From: Bradyrhizobium niftali
GTDB taxonomy: Bacteria; Pseudomonadota; Alphaproteobacteria; Rhizobiales; Xanthobacteraceae
DNA length: 64,000 bases
Direction of reading: 5' to 3'
Assembly (NCBI RefSeq): GCF_004571025.1
Contig: NZ_SPQT01000006.1
Location: forward strand, 1-64,000
In this document: in pieces, positions 7,052 to 16,176 of the stretch
How the letters are laid out: every line of letters begins with the position of its first letter
Numbering within the stretch: the stretch's first letter is position 1
Translations under genes and position numbers: made by a program
The notes under the pieces: generated by a model
What the model saw: the letters and a program-made list of their open reading frames with translations, nothing else
The model's database searches: none
Told to the model about the DNA's origin: nothing

Positions 7052-8935
7052 TTACAGGAACTTGACGAGCGAAAGCTGCGCAAGGTTCGAGGTCACCTGG
7101 TAGGACGCCTGCAGCGCATTCTGGAGCGACAGGATCTCGCTCGCGACCTGGTCGGGCGAGGCCGATTCCGCCTGGTCGATGATGGTCTGGAGCTGCGCCT
7201 TGGCCTGGGTCTGGCGCGTGCTCGCGTCCTTCATCGTGTTCTGGGCCATCGCAAAGTCGGTCTGGATGTCCTCGATACGCTGCTGCCCCGGCTGCTGGGT
7301 CAGCGCCTGCGTCACCCGCAGGCTCAGCGCCGAGACCTGCCCGCCCGAATACTGCCCGGTCGGCGAGGTCGAGAACGTCCCGAACACGGCGATCGCCTGC
7401 AGCTGCCGCCGGATCGCATCCTCGTCGGCCTGCGCGCCATATTGCACCGTGACGGAATCGTCGACCCGCGCCATCGCGGTGGAACGCGCCGAACCGGGCC
7501 CGTCATTGCCCTGGTACCATTTCACGGTGTTGGCCGTGCCGTTCACCAGCGTCGTCGCCGAGCTCGCGGGCGAAGAGCCGACGCGCAGCGGCGGCTGCGT
7601 CGCGGTGACCGGCGTCGCGCTGAAACCGAGCGAGCCCAGCGCACCCGTATTCGAGCTCGTGATGTTCAGGCTCGCCGCATCGTCCGTGTTGATCGTGATC
7701 GAGCCGCCATGGATGGTCGACGGCTTCGAAGTCCCCGTGATCGCGTCGATCTTGCTCAGCAGCGTCTGGATGCTGTCGCCGACGTTGAGCTGATTGCCGG
7801 TCGCGCCCGAGGCGACGAAAGTGAGCGTGGTGCCGTTGACGGTGATGGTGTTGCCGGCGACGAAGCCCGGCGAGATCGAGTCCGAGGGGCTCGCGCCGGA
7901 CAGCGCCGTCGCACCGCTGATCGGTGCGGGTGGAGCCGCCTGATTGCTCTTGGGAGCGCCGATCGCCGAGCTGTCCGTGTTGAAGAAATTGTCGCCGGCG
8001 GTCACGGCGGACGCCGCCACCAGCGAGGTGTTGGCAAGCTTCTTGATCGCGGTGTTCAGCGCGGTGTTGAGATTCGCCGCGGTATTGTTCGGGTTGACCG
8101 GGACACTCGCATCGATCGCAAAGCTGCCGAGCGGCGTCGGCGTCGCCGTCGACGCCGTCAGGTCGATCTGCTCGGTCGTACCGTCAGGCAGCGTGAACTG
8201 GATGCTCAGCTTGTCGCCATTGCCGGGATTGGTCCCGTTGAGATCGACCGAGAATGACACCGGCGAGCCGCTCGGGCCGGTGATGGTCGCGCCCGTCAAC
8301 GTCGAGGAGACCGCCTTGATCTTGAGCCCGAACGGCGATCCCGCGACGTCCTCCGACACCTGAACCGAGCTTGGCGTGGGCTGCGTCTGCACCAGCCGCC
8401 CCATGCCGTTGGCGCCGAGGTCGGCGGCCTGGCGCTCCGCCATGACGGTCTTGAAGCCCGCCTGCGTCGTGGTCCCGTTGATGATGTCGCCGGCATCCGC
8501 GACCGGCTGCGTGTTGAAGGCGGTTCCGGAGAACAGATAGCGGTTGCCCGACTGCGTGTTGAGCACGCCGACCATCGAGCCGAATTGCGCGGCCGCGGTG
8601 TTCTGCGCGACCGTCTGTCCGTTGACGTTGAGATCCTGCGCGGTGTTGGCGGAGCCCGTCTGCACCGTGTTGCGGATCGTCGTCAGCGCCTGGAGCGCGG
8701 TATTGGCGAGGTTGATGTTGACGTTGACGTTGGTGATCGTGTCGGTATAGGCGGCAATGTTGGAGAGCTGCGCGCGCCCGGCGATCGCAAAGCCCTCGTT
8801 GGTGCCCATGCCGGAATAGTTCTGCGACAGCTTGCCGGTCGAGAGCTGCGTCGACAGGTCGGTGAGCTGCTGATTGATGTTGCGGATCTGCGAGCCGAGA
8901 ACCGACGAAGAGTAGTTGATGCTGCTGATCGACAT
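7052..8935 (-). CDS. flgL: Flagellar hook-filament junction protein FlgL (HAP3)
   Basis: 627 residues, much longer than the 300-400 usual for FlgL. The N-terminus SSVLGSQIRNINQQLTDLSTQLSTGK and the C-terminal flagellin-like helix (NALQASYQVTSNLAQLSLVKFL region) form the D0/D1 core. In between lie large Thr/Ser/Gly-rich insertions, including a Flagellin_IN-like module at about residues 355-440 (NTITVNGTTLTF, later IQTLLSKIDAITG). It joins the hook-associated FlgK to the flagellin filament. It follows flgK by 21 bp and precedes the cassette by 71 bp, all on the same strand. Confidence 0.93.
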   Translation of the reverse strand: MSISSINYSSSVLGSQIRNINQQLTDLSTQLSTGKLSQNYSGMGTNEGFAIAGRAQLSNIAAYTDTITNVNVNINLANTALQALTTIRNTVQTGSANTAQDLNVNGQTVAQNTAAAQFGSMVGVLNTQSGNRYLFSGTAFNTQPVADAGDIINGTTTQAGFKTVMAERQAADLGANGMGRLVQTQPTPSSVQVSEDVAGSPFGLKIKAVSSTLTGATITGPSGSPVSFSVDLNGTNPGNGDKLSIQFTLPDGTTEQIDLTASTATPTPLGSFAIDASVPVNPNNTAANLNTALNTAIKKLANTSLVAASAVTAGDNFFNTDSSAIGAPKSNQAAPPAPISGATALSGASPSDSISPGFVAGNTITVNGTTLTFVASGATGNQLNVGDSIQTLLSKIDAITGTSKPSTIHGGSITINTDDAASLNITSSNTGALGSLGFSATPVTATQPPLRVGSSPASSATTLVNGTANTVKWYQGNDGPGSARSTAMARVDDSVTVQYGAQADEDAIRRQLQAIAVFGTFSTSPTGQYSGGQVSALSLRVTQALTQQPGQQRIEDIQTDFAMAQNTMKDASTRQTQAKAQLQTIIDQAESASPDQVASEILSLQNALQASYQVTSNLAQLSLVKFL

Positions 8936-8956
8936 GTTTCAGAGCCCTGTTACTTG

Positions 8957-10840
8957 TTACACTTGAGCCTGGAGCAACGTGTTCATCATGCCCTGCACCA
9001 CCGACATCACGTGGGCGTTGGCGGCATAGGCATTCTGAAGCTGGATCAGGTTCGACATCTCCGAGTCCAGGTTGACGCTGGAGGTCGAGTTGAATTTAGC
9101 CTGGAGCGTCGAGACCACGACGCTCTGGCCCTGCTGGAGCTGGGTGGCCTGGGTCGAGGCGTTGGCCTGGATGCTCAGGAACTGCTGGAGGTAGTTCGAG
9201 ACGCTGCCGGTGAAGGGCTGGTTGGCCGAGCCGAGGCCGGTCGTCGGCGAATAGGAGAACACCGCGTTGGTGAGCTGCGAATAGAGATAGTCCGAACGCG
9301 TGGTGTCGCCCGCGGGCGTCACCGGCGAAGTGTTGTAGACCGACAGCCGCGTGGGATCGCTGGCCAGCTGCGTGTTCACCGCGATGCGCCCGGCAAGGCC
9401 GGTCATCTGCGAGCCCGACGCCGTGATCGCGCCGGTGTAGAGCGCCTGCCCGCCGTCGGTGAAGACCGCCAGTTGCGGGTTGCCCGAGGTCAGCGACGAG
9501 ATCGTCTTGGTGGTCGAGGCCGAATTGACCTTGGCAAGGCCGGTGTTGTCGTCGGTCACCCGCAGCGTCGTGGCGGTTGCCGGCGCAGGAGCCGCGGAGA
9601 ACGTCAGGTGCGAGCCTGACAGCGCGGAGTTGAGCGCGGAGGCAATCGCCGCCACGCCGCCGGAGAAGTTGACGCCCACCCGCATCGGATTGGCATTGGT
9701 CGCATTCTGGAGCGGCAGCGCCGCCGGATCGGTCACGTTGACCAGCGTGACCTGGCGCTGGGTGTTGGTGGTCGTGTCCGTGTAGGTGATGTTGACCGTG
9801 TTGCCCGGCTGCGCACCGGCAACGTCCAGGTCGAACCCGGCCGGCGGGCCGGACACGGTGCTGCCGGCCGTGGTCTTGTCCGACAGCGCGCTCGACATCG
9901 TCGCGGCAAGCTGGTCGATCTGGGTCTGCGCCTGCACCAGCGTCTGGTCGCGCAGCTTCAGATCGGCCGCGATCTGGCCCGACGAGACCACATTGTTGGC
10001 GACGACGTCGACCTTCGAGCCGTTCGGCAGGACGATGTTGAACGCGCCGACGCCCGACTTGGCCGGATCGATGTTGTAGAGCGAGGTCGCCGACAGCGCG
10101 CCGGCGGACGCAAAGGAGAATTGCGAGGCGAGCCCGGCACCGACAAGCTGGATGCCTGTCGTGGTGTAGATGTTGGCCTGGTTGGAGCCGTCGGTGGTGA
10201 CGCGCACGTCGACATATTTCGACAGCGTGTTGATGGCCTGGTCGCGCTGGTCCATCAGCGTCGCGGCGGACGGGTCGGTGGCCGACAGGCCCTGGAGCTT
10301 GGTGTTGATGTCGGCGATCTGGTTCATCGCCGCGTTGGCCTGCTGCGCCGAGGTGCCGAGATCCTGCTCGACGTTGGAGCGCAGTGACTGGATGCCCTTG
10401 GTGGTGACGTTGAGCTGCTGCGCCAGAGCCTGCGCCGCGCCGAGGGCAACCGTCTGCGCCGACGACGAGCCCGCGCTGGTCGACAGCGCCTGCAACGCCG
10501 TGGTGAAATTGTTCAGCGCGGTTTCGAGTGTGCCGCTGCCGCCGGGATTGCCGTAGACATTCTGAAGCTGCTTCAGGATGTTGGCCATCTGGTCGGCGTA
10601 GCCGCTGCCGCCGGTCTCGGTGCGCAGCTGGTTCAGCACAAAGCTGTCGAGCTCCCGGCTGACGCCGGTCGTCATCGCCGTCGAGCCGAAGTCGCCGGTG
10701 GTGACCTCGATCTGGTTCGGCGTCTGGACGATGTAACCCGGCGTCTGCGAATTCGCGACGTTCGAGGAGACGATCGAGAGCGCGGCCTGGTTGGCACGCA
10801 GACCGCTCATCGCACTGGCAAGGGCTGAACTCAAACCCAT
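8957..10840 (-). CDS. flgK: Flagellar hook-associated protein FlgK (HAP1)
   Basis: 627 residues. The N-terminal rod/hook signature LSIVSSNVANSQTPGY (about 22-37) and C-terminal helix SNLIQLQNAYAANAHVMSVVQGMMNTLL are diagnostic. The long helical part after residue 60 (LNQLRTETGGSGYADQMANIL) matches FlgK D1. The central region (about 320-470) is Thr/Ala-rich with a beta-type module (NTVNITYTDTTTN). FlgK sits between hook and FlgL. It starts 36 bp after flgE and is probably co-transcribed with it from the sigma-54-type promoter at 13206-13220. Confidence 0.95.
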   Translation of the reverse strand: MGLSSALASAMSGLRANQAALSIVSSNVANSQTPGYIVQTPNQIEVTTGDFGSTAMTTGVSRELDSFVLNQLRTETGGSGYADQMANILKQLQNVYGNPGGSGTLETALNNFTTALQALSTSAGSSSAQTVALGAAQALAQQLNVTTKGIQSLRSNVEQDLGTSAQQANAAMNQIADINTKLQGLSATDPSAATLMDQRDQAINTLSKYVDVRVTTDGSNQANIYTTTGIQLVGAGLASQFSFASAGALSATSLYNIDPAKSGVGAFNIVLPNGSKVDVVANNVVSSGQIAADLKLRDQTLVQAQTQIDQLAATMSSALSDKTTAGSTVSGPPAGFDLDVAGAQPGNTVNITYTDTTTNTQRQVTLVNVTDPAALPLQNATNANPMRVGVNFSGGVAAIASALNSALSGSHLTFSAAPAPATATTLRVTDDNTGLAKVNSASTTKTISSLTSGNPQLAVFTDGGQALYTGAITASGSQMTGLAGRIAVNTQLASDPTRLSVYNTSPVTPAGDTTRSDYLYSQLTNAVFSYSPTTGLGSANQPFTGSVSNYLQQFLSIQANASTQATQLQQGQSVVVSTLQAKFNSTSSVNLDSEMSNLIQLQNAYAANAHVMSVVQGMMNTLLQAQV

Positions 10841-10876
10841 GTGAACTTACCCGCCTTTGGTTACGTCACGCGCCGA

Positions 10877-13141
10877 TCAGCGCAACACGTTCAGGAGGTC
10901 CTGCACCATCGAATTCGCCGTCGTGATCACCTTCGTGTTGGCCGAATAGGCCTGCTGGGTCACGATCAGCTTGGTGAATTCGTCTGCGATGTCGGTGTTC
11001 GAGCCTTCCAGCGACGAGCCGCTGATGGAGCCCGAGGCGCCGTCGATCGCGGGCCCCGACTGGTCGGTCGCGGCATAAGCGCCGCCGTCGAGCGCTTTCA
11101 GGTAGTTGGTGCCGTTGAAATGCGACAGCGTCACCTGCGCGAGGTCGAGGTTCTGGCCGTTGGAGAAGGTGCCGACCACCAGGCCGCTGTTGTTGACGGC
11201 GACCGAGCGGAGCTGGCCCGCGGCATAGCCGTTCTGCGTGATGGTGTTGATCGTCACCGCGCCGCTGGTCGAGGCATATTGCGTCAGCGCGCCCGAGGAG
11301 ATGTTGAAGGAGACGGAGCCAAGCGTCTGACCGCCGACGGTGACGTTAGGGATCGTGATCCCCGAGCCGCTCGGCGAGGTCAGCGACCCGTCCGCTGCGA
11401 AGGTGAAGGACTGTCCCGCGTTCATCCAGCCGACCGCTGTCCCGGTTGCGGACGGGTCAGTCTGGTAGAACAGATTCCAGGAGTCGGCATGGCCATTGCC
11501 AAGCGATGCACTGTCGGTCTTGGCCCAGCGCAACTGCAGATTCACGGGGGTACCGGCGGCATTATAAGCGGTTACGGCGCCGCCGCTGATCGATTCCTTG
11601 GTAAAGGTCGCAATGTCGTTTCCTATCACGGTGCCGGTACCGGCTGTGCCGCCACCACCGCGAGCCTTGCTGACCGAAGAAGTGAAGCCGAGCGCGGCAA
11701 AGGCGTTGGAATTGCTGCTCGATACCGTGAGAGTGGGGTTTGCGGTGCCGGTATTCAGTGTGATCACACCGTTGCTGATCGATGAGCCTGTCGTGCCGCT
11801 GATTTGATCGATCTGGGCGAGCAATTGTGAGATATTGTCGCTGAGACTGATCTGGTTCGGCGGCGTAGCAACGCCGGACACGAAGGTGATCGTATTGGAA
11901 GCACCCGTGCCATTGACATAGATTTTGTCGTTGAGCGCGAAGGGTGTCGAGAGGACTTCGGCACCACCTGCCGTCGCAGTGCCACCCAGCACCGTTGTTC
12001 CGGTGGTCGCCGGTGACGACAGCACGTTGCCGCCCCGCGTCACGGTGCTGATGCCGAGCGCGGTTGAAGCCGCGCCGCTGCCGATCGACACGTCGGTGGT
12101 GGTGCCGGTCGATATCTGGATGTTGCCGGTGCCGCTGAGCGAGGCGCTGACGCCGCTGCCGCCGGCGAGCGAGATCGCATTCAGGATGTCCTGAACCGTC
12201 ATTGTGCTGCCGGCCTTCACGCCGATCACGCTGCTGTTGCCCGTTGTCGTGAGGCCGGTGGCGTTGGGGTCGAAATAGATCGTGTTGGTGCCGTTGATCG
12301 TCAGCGTGTTGCCGGAGAGCGCGCCGAGAATGCTGAGATGTGGGCTCGCCGAAGGATTGAGCGACGTACCCGTACCTGCCACCGCCGATGCGCTGTCCTG
12401 CAGCGCAACTGAGCTCGTCGAAGTTGTTGACGTATACGCGGAGCGCAGATTGCCAGTGGCCGCCGCGCCGGAGACGGTCGCATTCGTATAGGGCGGTGGA
12501 GGCGTGCCGACGATCAGCGGATTGGCTGCGAAATCGGATGGATTGAGGCCGCCGGCCGCCAGCAGCGTGCCGCTCGCCGCGCTCGAGCTCGCCGCCGTGT
12601 TAGGCACCGAAGGCAGGTTGGCGGCGTACTGGATCGAGGTGGTGGCCTGCGCCGGGATGAAGTTGTTCTGGAATTTCAGGACGCTCGCGACATTGCCGGT
12701 CGGGTTGCCGGTCTTCGGGTCGACCGTGGTGCCCATCAGATAATAGCCGGCGCCGTTGACCAGATTGCCGTTGGCATTGAGCTGGAAGTCGCCGCGGCGG
12801 GTGTAGTAGGTGACGCCGCTGAACACCGGAACGTTGTCGACGACGCCGGTCGCCTTCTGGATCGAGAAGAAGCCGTCGCCGGTGATCGCCATGTTGGTGG
12901 CGACGGTGGAGGACGAGATCGTGCCCTGCGTGGTGATGGTGGCCTTCGCATTGGCCGTCACGCCGCCCGCGACCTGCTTGCTCGGCACCGAGGCGTCGGG
13001 AATGAGATCGACGAAGCTGGTGCCGATGCCCTTGTAACCGGTGGTGGATGAGTTCGCGATGTTGCCGGAAATGTTCTGAAGCGCGTAGGACTGCGCCTGC
13101 AGGCCACCCACCGAGGTGTTCATTGCATCGAAGATACCCAT
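10877..13141 (-). CDS. flgE: Flagellar hook protein FlgE, enlarged
   Basis: 754 residues, much larger than the enterobacterial hook protein (about 400). The N-terminus MGIFDAMNTSVGGLQAQSYA with NISGNIANSSTTGYK is the flg_bb_rod signature; the C-terminus (SLEGSNTDIADEFTKLIVTQ, QQAYSANTKVITT) is the matching helix. The surface region carries two Flagellin_IN-like modules, about 275-365 and 402-490, with flagellin-like composition. It is the first gene of the leftward flagellar run. RBS TTTGGAGAC precedes the ATG. A sigma-54-type element lies 65 nt upstream. Confidence 0.95.
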   Translation of the reverse strand: MGIFDAMNTSVGGLQAQSYALQNISGNIANSSTTGYKGIGTSFVDLIPDASVPSKQVAGGVTANAKATITTQGTISSSTVATNMAITGDGFFSIQKATGVVDNVPVFSGVTYYTRRGDFQLNANGNLVNGAGYYLMGTTVDPKTGNPTGNVASVLKFQNNFIPAQATTSIQYAANLPSVPNTAASSSAASGTLLAAGGLNPSDFAANPLIVGTPPPPYTNATVSGAAATGNLRSAYTSTTSTSSVALQDSASAVAGTGTSLNPSASPHLSILGALSGNTLTINGTNTIYFDPNATGLTTTGNSSVIGVKAGSTMTVQDILNAISLAGGSGVSASLSGTGNIQISTGTTTDVSIGSGAASTALGISTVTRGGNVLSSPATTGTTVLGGTATAGGAEVLSTPFALNDKIYVNGTGASNTITFVSGVATPPNQISLSDNISQLLAQIDQISGTTGSSISNGVITLNTGTANPTLTVSSSNSNAFAALGFTSSVSKARGGGGTAGTGTVIGNDIATFTKESISGGAVTAYNAAGTPVNLQLRWAKTDSASLGNGHADSWNLFYQTDPSATGTAVGWMNAGQSFTFAADGSLTSPSGSGITIPNVTVGGQTLGSVSFNISSGALTQYASTSGAVTINTITQNGYAAGQLRSVAVNNSGLVVGTFSNGQNLDLAQVTLSHFNGTNYLKALDGGAYAATDQSGPAIDGASGSISGSSLEGSNTDIADEFTKLIVTQQAYSANTKVITTANSMVQDLLNVLR

Positions 13142-13205
13142 AACTTTGTCTCCAAATCCGATCTCGGCGGCCGGTCGACCAGGGCCGCAGTCGGGGGAGA
13201 CAGTC

Positions 13206-13220
13206 GCAAGGGCTATGCCA
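13206..13220 (-). promoter_or_regulatory. Sigma-54 (RpoN) -24/-12 promoter of flgE
   Basis: On the minus strand the sequence reads TTGGCATAGCCCTTGC (13221-13206), matching TGGCAc-N5-TTGC with the obligate GG-N10-GC spacing. The -12 GC pair is about 65 nt before the flgE ATG. Late hook and filament genes in Caulobacter-type flagellar hierarchies depend on RpoN, which fits the gene served. Confidence 0.7.
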
Positions 13221-13257
13221 ATGCGGGTATTCTCAGGAAATCAATGACTTAATGAAA

Positions 13258-13290
13258 GTGCCCCGGTCTGATGACCGGGGCACAATTGCC
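13258..13290 (-). terminator. Terminator of msrB
   Basis: A perfect 11-bp stem GTGCCCCGGTC/GACCGGGGCAC (13258-13268 and 13273-13283) with a 4-nt loop is followed on the minus strand by TTTCATT. It lies 35 bp past the msrB stop. Just upstream is a smaller palindrome TTGCCGG-GA-CCGGCAA (13285-13300) and a direct repeat CAATTGCCGGG. Confidence 0.7.
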
Positions 13291-13318
13291 GGGACCGGCA
13301 ACAATTGCCGGGGCTTCC

Positions 13319-13831
13319 TTACGTCGCCGACGCTGCCGCGGGGTGGAAGACCAGCCCGAAACCGTCGATGCAATAGCGCAATCCGGTCGGCTTCGGACCG
13401 TCATCGAAGACATGGCCGAGATGGCCGCCGCAGCGCCGGCAATGCACCTCGGTGCGGAGCATGCCGAAGGTGCGGTCTTCGGTCTTGCCGACATTGCCCT
13501 CGATCGGCTGGTAGAAGCTCGGCCAACCCGTGCCGCTCTCGAACTTGGTATCGGACGCAAACAGCGGCAGGTCGCAGCCGGCGCAGGCGAAGACGCCCTT
13601 GCGATGCTCCTTCAGCAGCGGGCTGGAGCCCGGCCGCTCGGTGCCGTGATTGCGCAGGATCTCATATTGCTGCGGCGTGAGCTGGGCACGCCATTCGGCC
13701 TCGGTCTTCGTGATCTCGAACGTTTCCGCGGCCTTCTCGCCGGCCTCGGCAGGCGTTCCTCTCAGCCAGCGGAAGGCCGAAAGGCCGAACAGGCCGGCGA
13801 CAGTCGTTAGCAGGATGCGGCGGTCAAACAT
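13319..13831 (-). CDS. msrB: Peptide-methionine (R)-S-oxide reductase MsrB, exported
   Basis: 170 residues. It reduces methionine-R-sulfoxide in oxidised proteins. The four zinc Cys are at about 83/86 (CAGC) and 131/134 (CRRC), and the catalytic Cys is at about 154 ([12 protein letters not shown], for the usual RYCIN). [10 protein letters not shown] is the family hallmark. The N-terminus [20 protein letters not shown] looks like a twin-arginine signal, so the enzyme probably works in the periplasm, unlike the usual cytoplasmic form. Start chosen at ATG 13831, where the signal peptide begins; the longer open frame upstream is Arg/Pro-rich shadow of the neighbouring oxidase gene. Confidence 0.92.
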   Translation of the reverse strand: MFDRRILLTTVAGLFGLSAFRWLRGTPAEAGEKAAETFEITKTEAEWRAQLTPQQYEILRNHGTERPGSSPLLKEHRKGVFACAGCDLPLFASDTKFESGTGWPSFYQPIEGNVGKTEDRTFGMLRTEVHCRRCGGHLGHVFDDGPKPTGLRYCIDGFGLVFHPAAASAT

Positions 13832-13916
13832 CTCATTCTCCGTGCGGGAGCGTCCACACCCTGAGATACGGGTTCTAGCGGCCGACGTTACACGTCCCGG
13901 CGGAGTTTTTCTCAAC

Positions 13917-15374
13917 TTATTGCGAGATTCCGCCGTCGTGCACGGCCGGTTCCACGGCTTCAGCCGCGGGTTTCGGCGCCGGGGCCGGCCGCGGCCGCAC
14001 ACCGGGCGGCGGTCGGCGCGGACCGGTGCCGGCGGCCCGGTTCGCTTCGGCCAGCCGCGCCTCGCGTTCCCTGTCCTTGACCCTGGCACGTTCGCGGTAG
14101 CGGGCGAGCGTGCCTGCGGCGGCGGAGCTCGTCCTGCCCCAGATCCCGACCAGTTGACCCGCGACCCGTCCGGTCGCGCCGCCCGCCCAGACCAGCTCGA
14201 ACGGCGAAAACAGCCGCCAGCGCTCGTCGCCCCACAGGATGCTGCGCGCGATCATCTGCCCGGCCATGGCCGAGGTGTTCATGCCCTGGCGGCCGAACCC
14301 GCTCGCCACCCACAGGCCTTTGCGCAACTGGCCGATCTGCGGCATGCCGTGCACGGTCTGGCCGGTGGCGCCGCCGAACATCTCGGTGATCTCGACATTG
14401 CCGAGCTGGGGGAAGATCGACCGGATCCGTCGCTTGACGCCGCCTGCAAAGCGCTGCGGCCGCGCGGCCCAGGTGGTCTCCGGGCTCTCCCACATCAGCC
14501 GGTCGCCGTCGACGATACGAAAATGATCGACGCCGTCGGAATCCATCACCGATCCCTTGAAGGCGATGATCTCGTGCACGCGCTCGCCGAGCGGCGCGGT
14601 GATGCCGGCATAGCGCCAGACCGGCAGCAGCGTCTCCGACAGGCGCCTCAACGGCGCGCCGAGATGAATGTTGCCGGCAAGCACGATGTGCGTCGCGCGC
14701 AGCCGCGCCGACGGCGTGACGATCCGCTTGCGGATACCGGAATGGTCGATGCTGACCACCGGCGTATCCTCGAAGATGCGGGCGCCGGCCCGCCGCGCCA
14801 GCGCCGCAAGGCCGTGCACATATTTGCGGCCGTCGACCTGGAATGCCCTGGGATAGTAGACGCCGTGGAAGTAGCGATCGGTCTTGAGCACCTCGCGGAC
14901 GCGATCGACCTGCCAGCCCTCGACATCGGTGTCGAAATCCTCGTGCAGCATCTGCAACCGGCTGATCAACCGGTCGCCGGTATCGACGTTGGAGACCTCG
15001 AGCACGCCGTCGCTCGGGGTGATTCCCGGCATGTTCTCTTCGGTGGCATTGGCGCGGACGAACTCGGCGCCCTCCTTCGACAGCGTCCACAATTCGCGCG
15101 CGTCCTCATAGCCGATGCGCTCGATCAGCTCGGTGAGCGGCAGCGCAAAGCCCGGCATCACGGTGCCGAGCTGGTTGCCGGAGGCGTTCCAGCCGATATG
15201 GCGGCCCTCGAGCACCGCGACGCTGGCCCCGAGCCGGGCCGCCTCCAGCGCGATGGAGAGCCCGGCAAGCCCTGCCCCGATCACGCAGATGTCGGCGTCG
15301 AGCTCGAACGACAGCCGCGTACGCTCGCGAAAGCCGGCTTCTTCCTGGGGCACGCTCGTGAAAGTCTCGCTCAT
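13917..15374 (-). CDS. FAD-dependent oxidoreductase (DAO family)
   Basis: 485 residues. The Rossmann FAD site [23 protein letters not shown] is at about 27-49, followed by [14 protein letters not shown], typical of D-amino-acid oxidase/GlyOx/PuuB-like enzymes acting on amino acids or polyamines. The second FAD contact is [19 protein letters not shown] (about 370-390). The C-terminal about 60 residues are Arg/Pro/Ala-rich and probably disordered. It lies 85 bp upstream of msrB on the same strand, possibly co-transcribed. The substrate is not predictable; such proteins are often named gamma-glutamylputrescine oxidase without proof. Confidence 0.82.
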   Translation of the reverse strand: MSETFTSVPQEEAGFRERTRLSFELDADICVIGAGLAGLSIALEAARLGASVAVLEGRHIGWNASGNQLGTVMPGFALPLTELIERIGYEDARELWTLSKEGAEFVRANATEENMPGITPSDGVLEVSNVDTGDRLISRLQMLHEDFDTDVEGWQVDRVREVLKTDRYFHGVYYPRAFQVDGRKYVHGLAALARRAGARIFEDTPVVSIDHSGIRKRIVTPSARLRATHIVLAGNIHLGAPLRRLSETLLPVWRYAGITAPLGERVHEIIAFKGSVMDSDGVDHFRIVDGDRLMWESPETTWAARPQRFAGGVKRRIRSIFPQLGNVEITEMFGGATGQTVHGMPQIGQLRKGLWVASGFGRQGMNTSAMAGQMIARSILWGDERWRLFSPFELVWAGGATGRVAGQLVGIWGRTSSAAAGTLARYRERARVKDREREARLAEANRAAGTGPRRPPPGVRPRPAPAPKPAAEAVEPAVHDGGISQ

Positions 15375-15386
15375 ATCGTTTTCTTA

Positions 15387-15489
15387 GAGCATGATCCGGA
15401 AAAGTGTGCAGCGGTTTTCCGAAAAGATCATGCTCAAGACAAAATTTAAAGCGCGATAAGGGTTTGTCCAAATCTCATCGCGCTTTAAA
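15387..15489. repeat. Composite palindromic intergenic repeat
   Basis: Two adjacent fold-backs. The first has 10-bp arms GAGCATGATC/GATCATGCTC (15387-15396, 15426-15435) with inner complementary CGGAAAA/TTTTCCG. The second has perfect 13-bp arms TTTAAAGCGCGAT/ATCGCGCTTTAAA (15445-15457, 15477-15489). I recall the first as a common rhizobial intergenic mosaic element. It separates the divergent oxidase and sixA genes. Confidence 0.75.
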
Positions 15490-15568
15490 GGACCGATCGG
15501 GCGCTTGTCACCTTGTCCTCAAGCGGTGCCTGTAGATTATTCTGGACGTGTAACGATTCGAGAGTGCC

Positions 15569-16105
15569 ATGCGCCGTTTGATGCTGCTGCGTCACGCCAA
15601 GACCGAGACCGACGCGCCGAGCGGCCGTGACCAGGATCGCCGGCTCGACGACCGCGGCCACAAGGATGCCGCCGAGATCGGCGACTGGATCGCCTCCCAT
15701 CCCCCCTTCCCCGACACCGTGCTGGTGTCGCATGCCGTCCGGGCACGGCAGACCTGGGATGTCGCCTGGGAGACGATGAAGGGCCGCGTCGCCGCGCCCG
15801 AGGTCGAGGTGCTGCCGGAACTGTACGGCGCCGATCCCGCGCAGATCCTGAAATCCATTCGCACTGCAACCAACCCGGGCAACCCGAAGCGGCTGCTGCT
15901 GGTCGGCCACAATCCCGGCATGCACGAGGCCGCCTTGATGCTGATGGGCGGCGGCGATCCGGCCGGCGCCAAGGCGCTCGCCCACAATCTGCCCACCGCG
16001 GGGCTTGCGATCTTCGACTTTGACGTGAAGGATTGGGGGGACGTGGCCTACCGCCGCGGCAAGCTGGTGCTGTTCGTCAGCCCCAAGCTGCTTCGATCGG
16101 GATGA
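15569..16105 (+). CDS. sixA: SixA-type phosphohistidine phosphatase
   Basis: 178 residues of the histidine phosphatase superfamily, short SixA branch. The catalytic RHG-type motif reads LMLLRHAKTETD (R8-H9), the second Arg is in SHAVRARQTWD, and the second catalytic His is in LLVGHNPGMHEAA. SixA removes phosphate from phosphohistidine, for example on Hpt domains or NPr of the nitrogen phosphotransferase system. It is followed after 71 bp by a universal stress protein gene on the same strand. Confidence 0.88.
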   Translation: MRRLMLLRHAKTETDAPSGRDQDRRLDDRGHKDAAEIGDWIASHPPFPDTVLVSHAVRARQTWDVAWETMKGRVAAPEVEVLPELYGADPAQILKSIRTATNPGNPKRLLLVGHNPGMHEAALMLMGGGDPAGAKALAHNLPTAGLAIFDFDVKDWGDVAYRRGKLVLFVSPKLLRSG

Positions 16106-16176
16106 GACGCGCGGGCGCCGTCTCGACCGGTCGATGCAGCCTGATCACGGGCTGACTGGAAGATTTGGAGGCGCAG

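Noticed and set aside
13650..15449. 599-codon plus-strand frame opposite the flavoprotein
   Set aside because: Antisense shadow; the minus strand carries the FAD motif.
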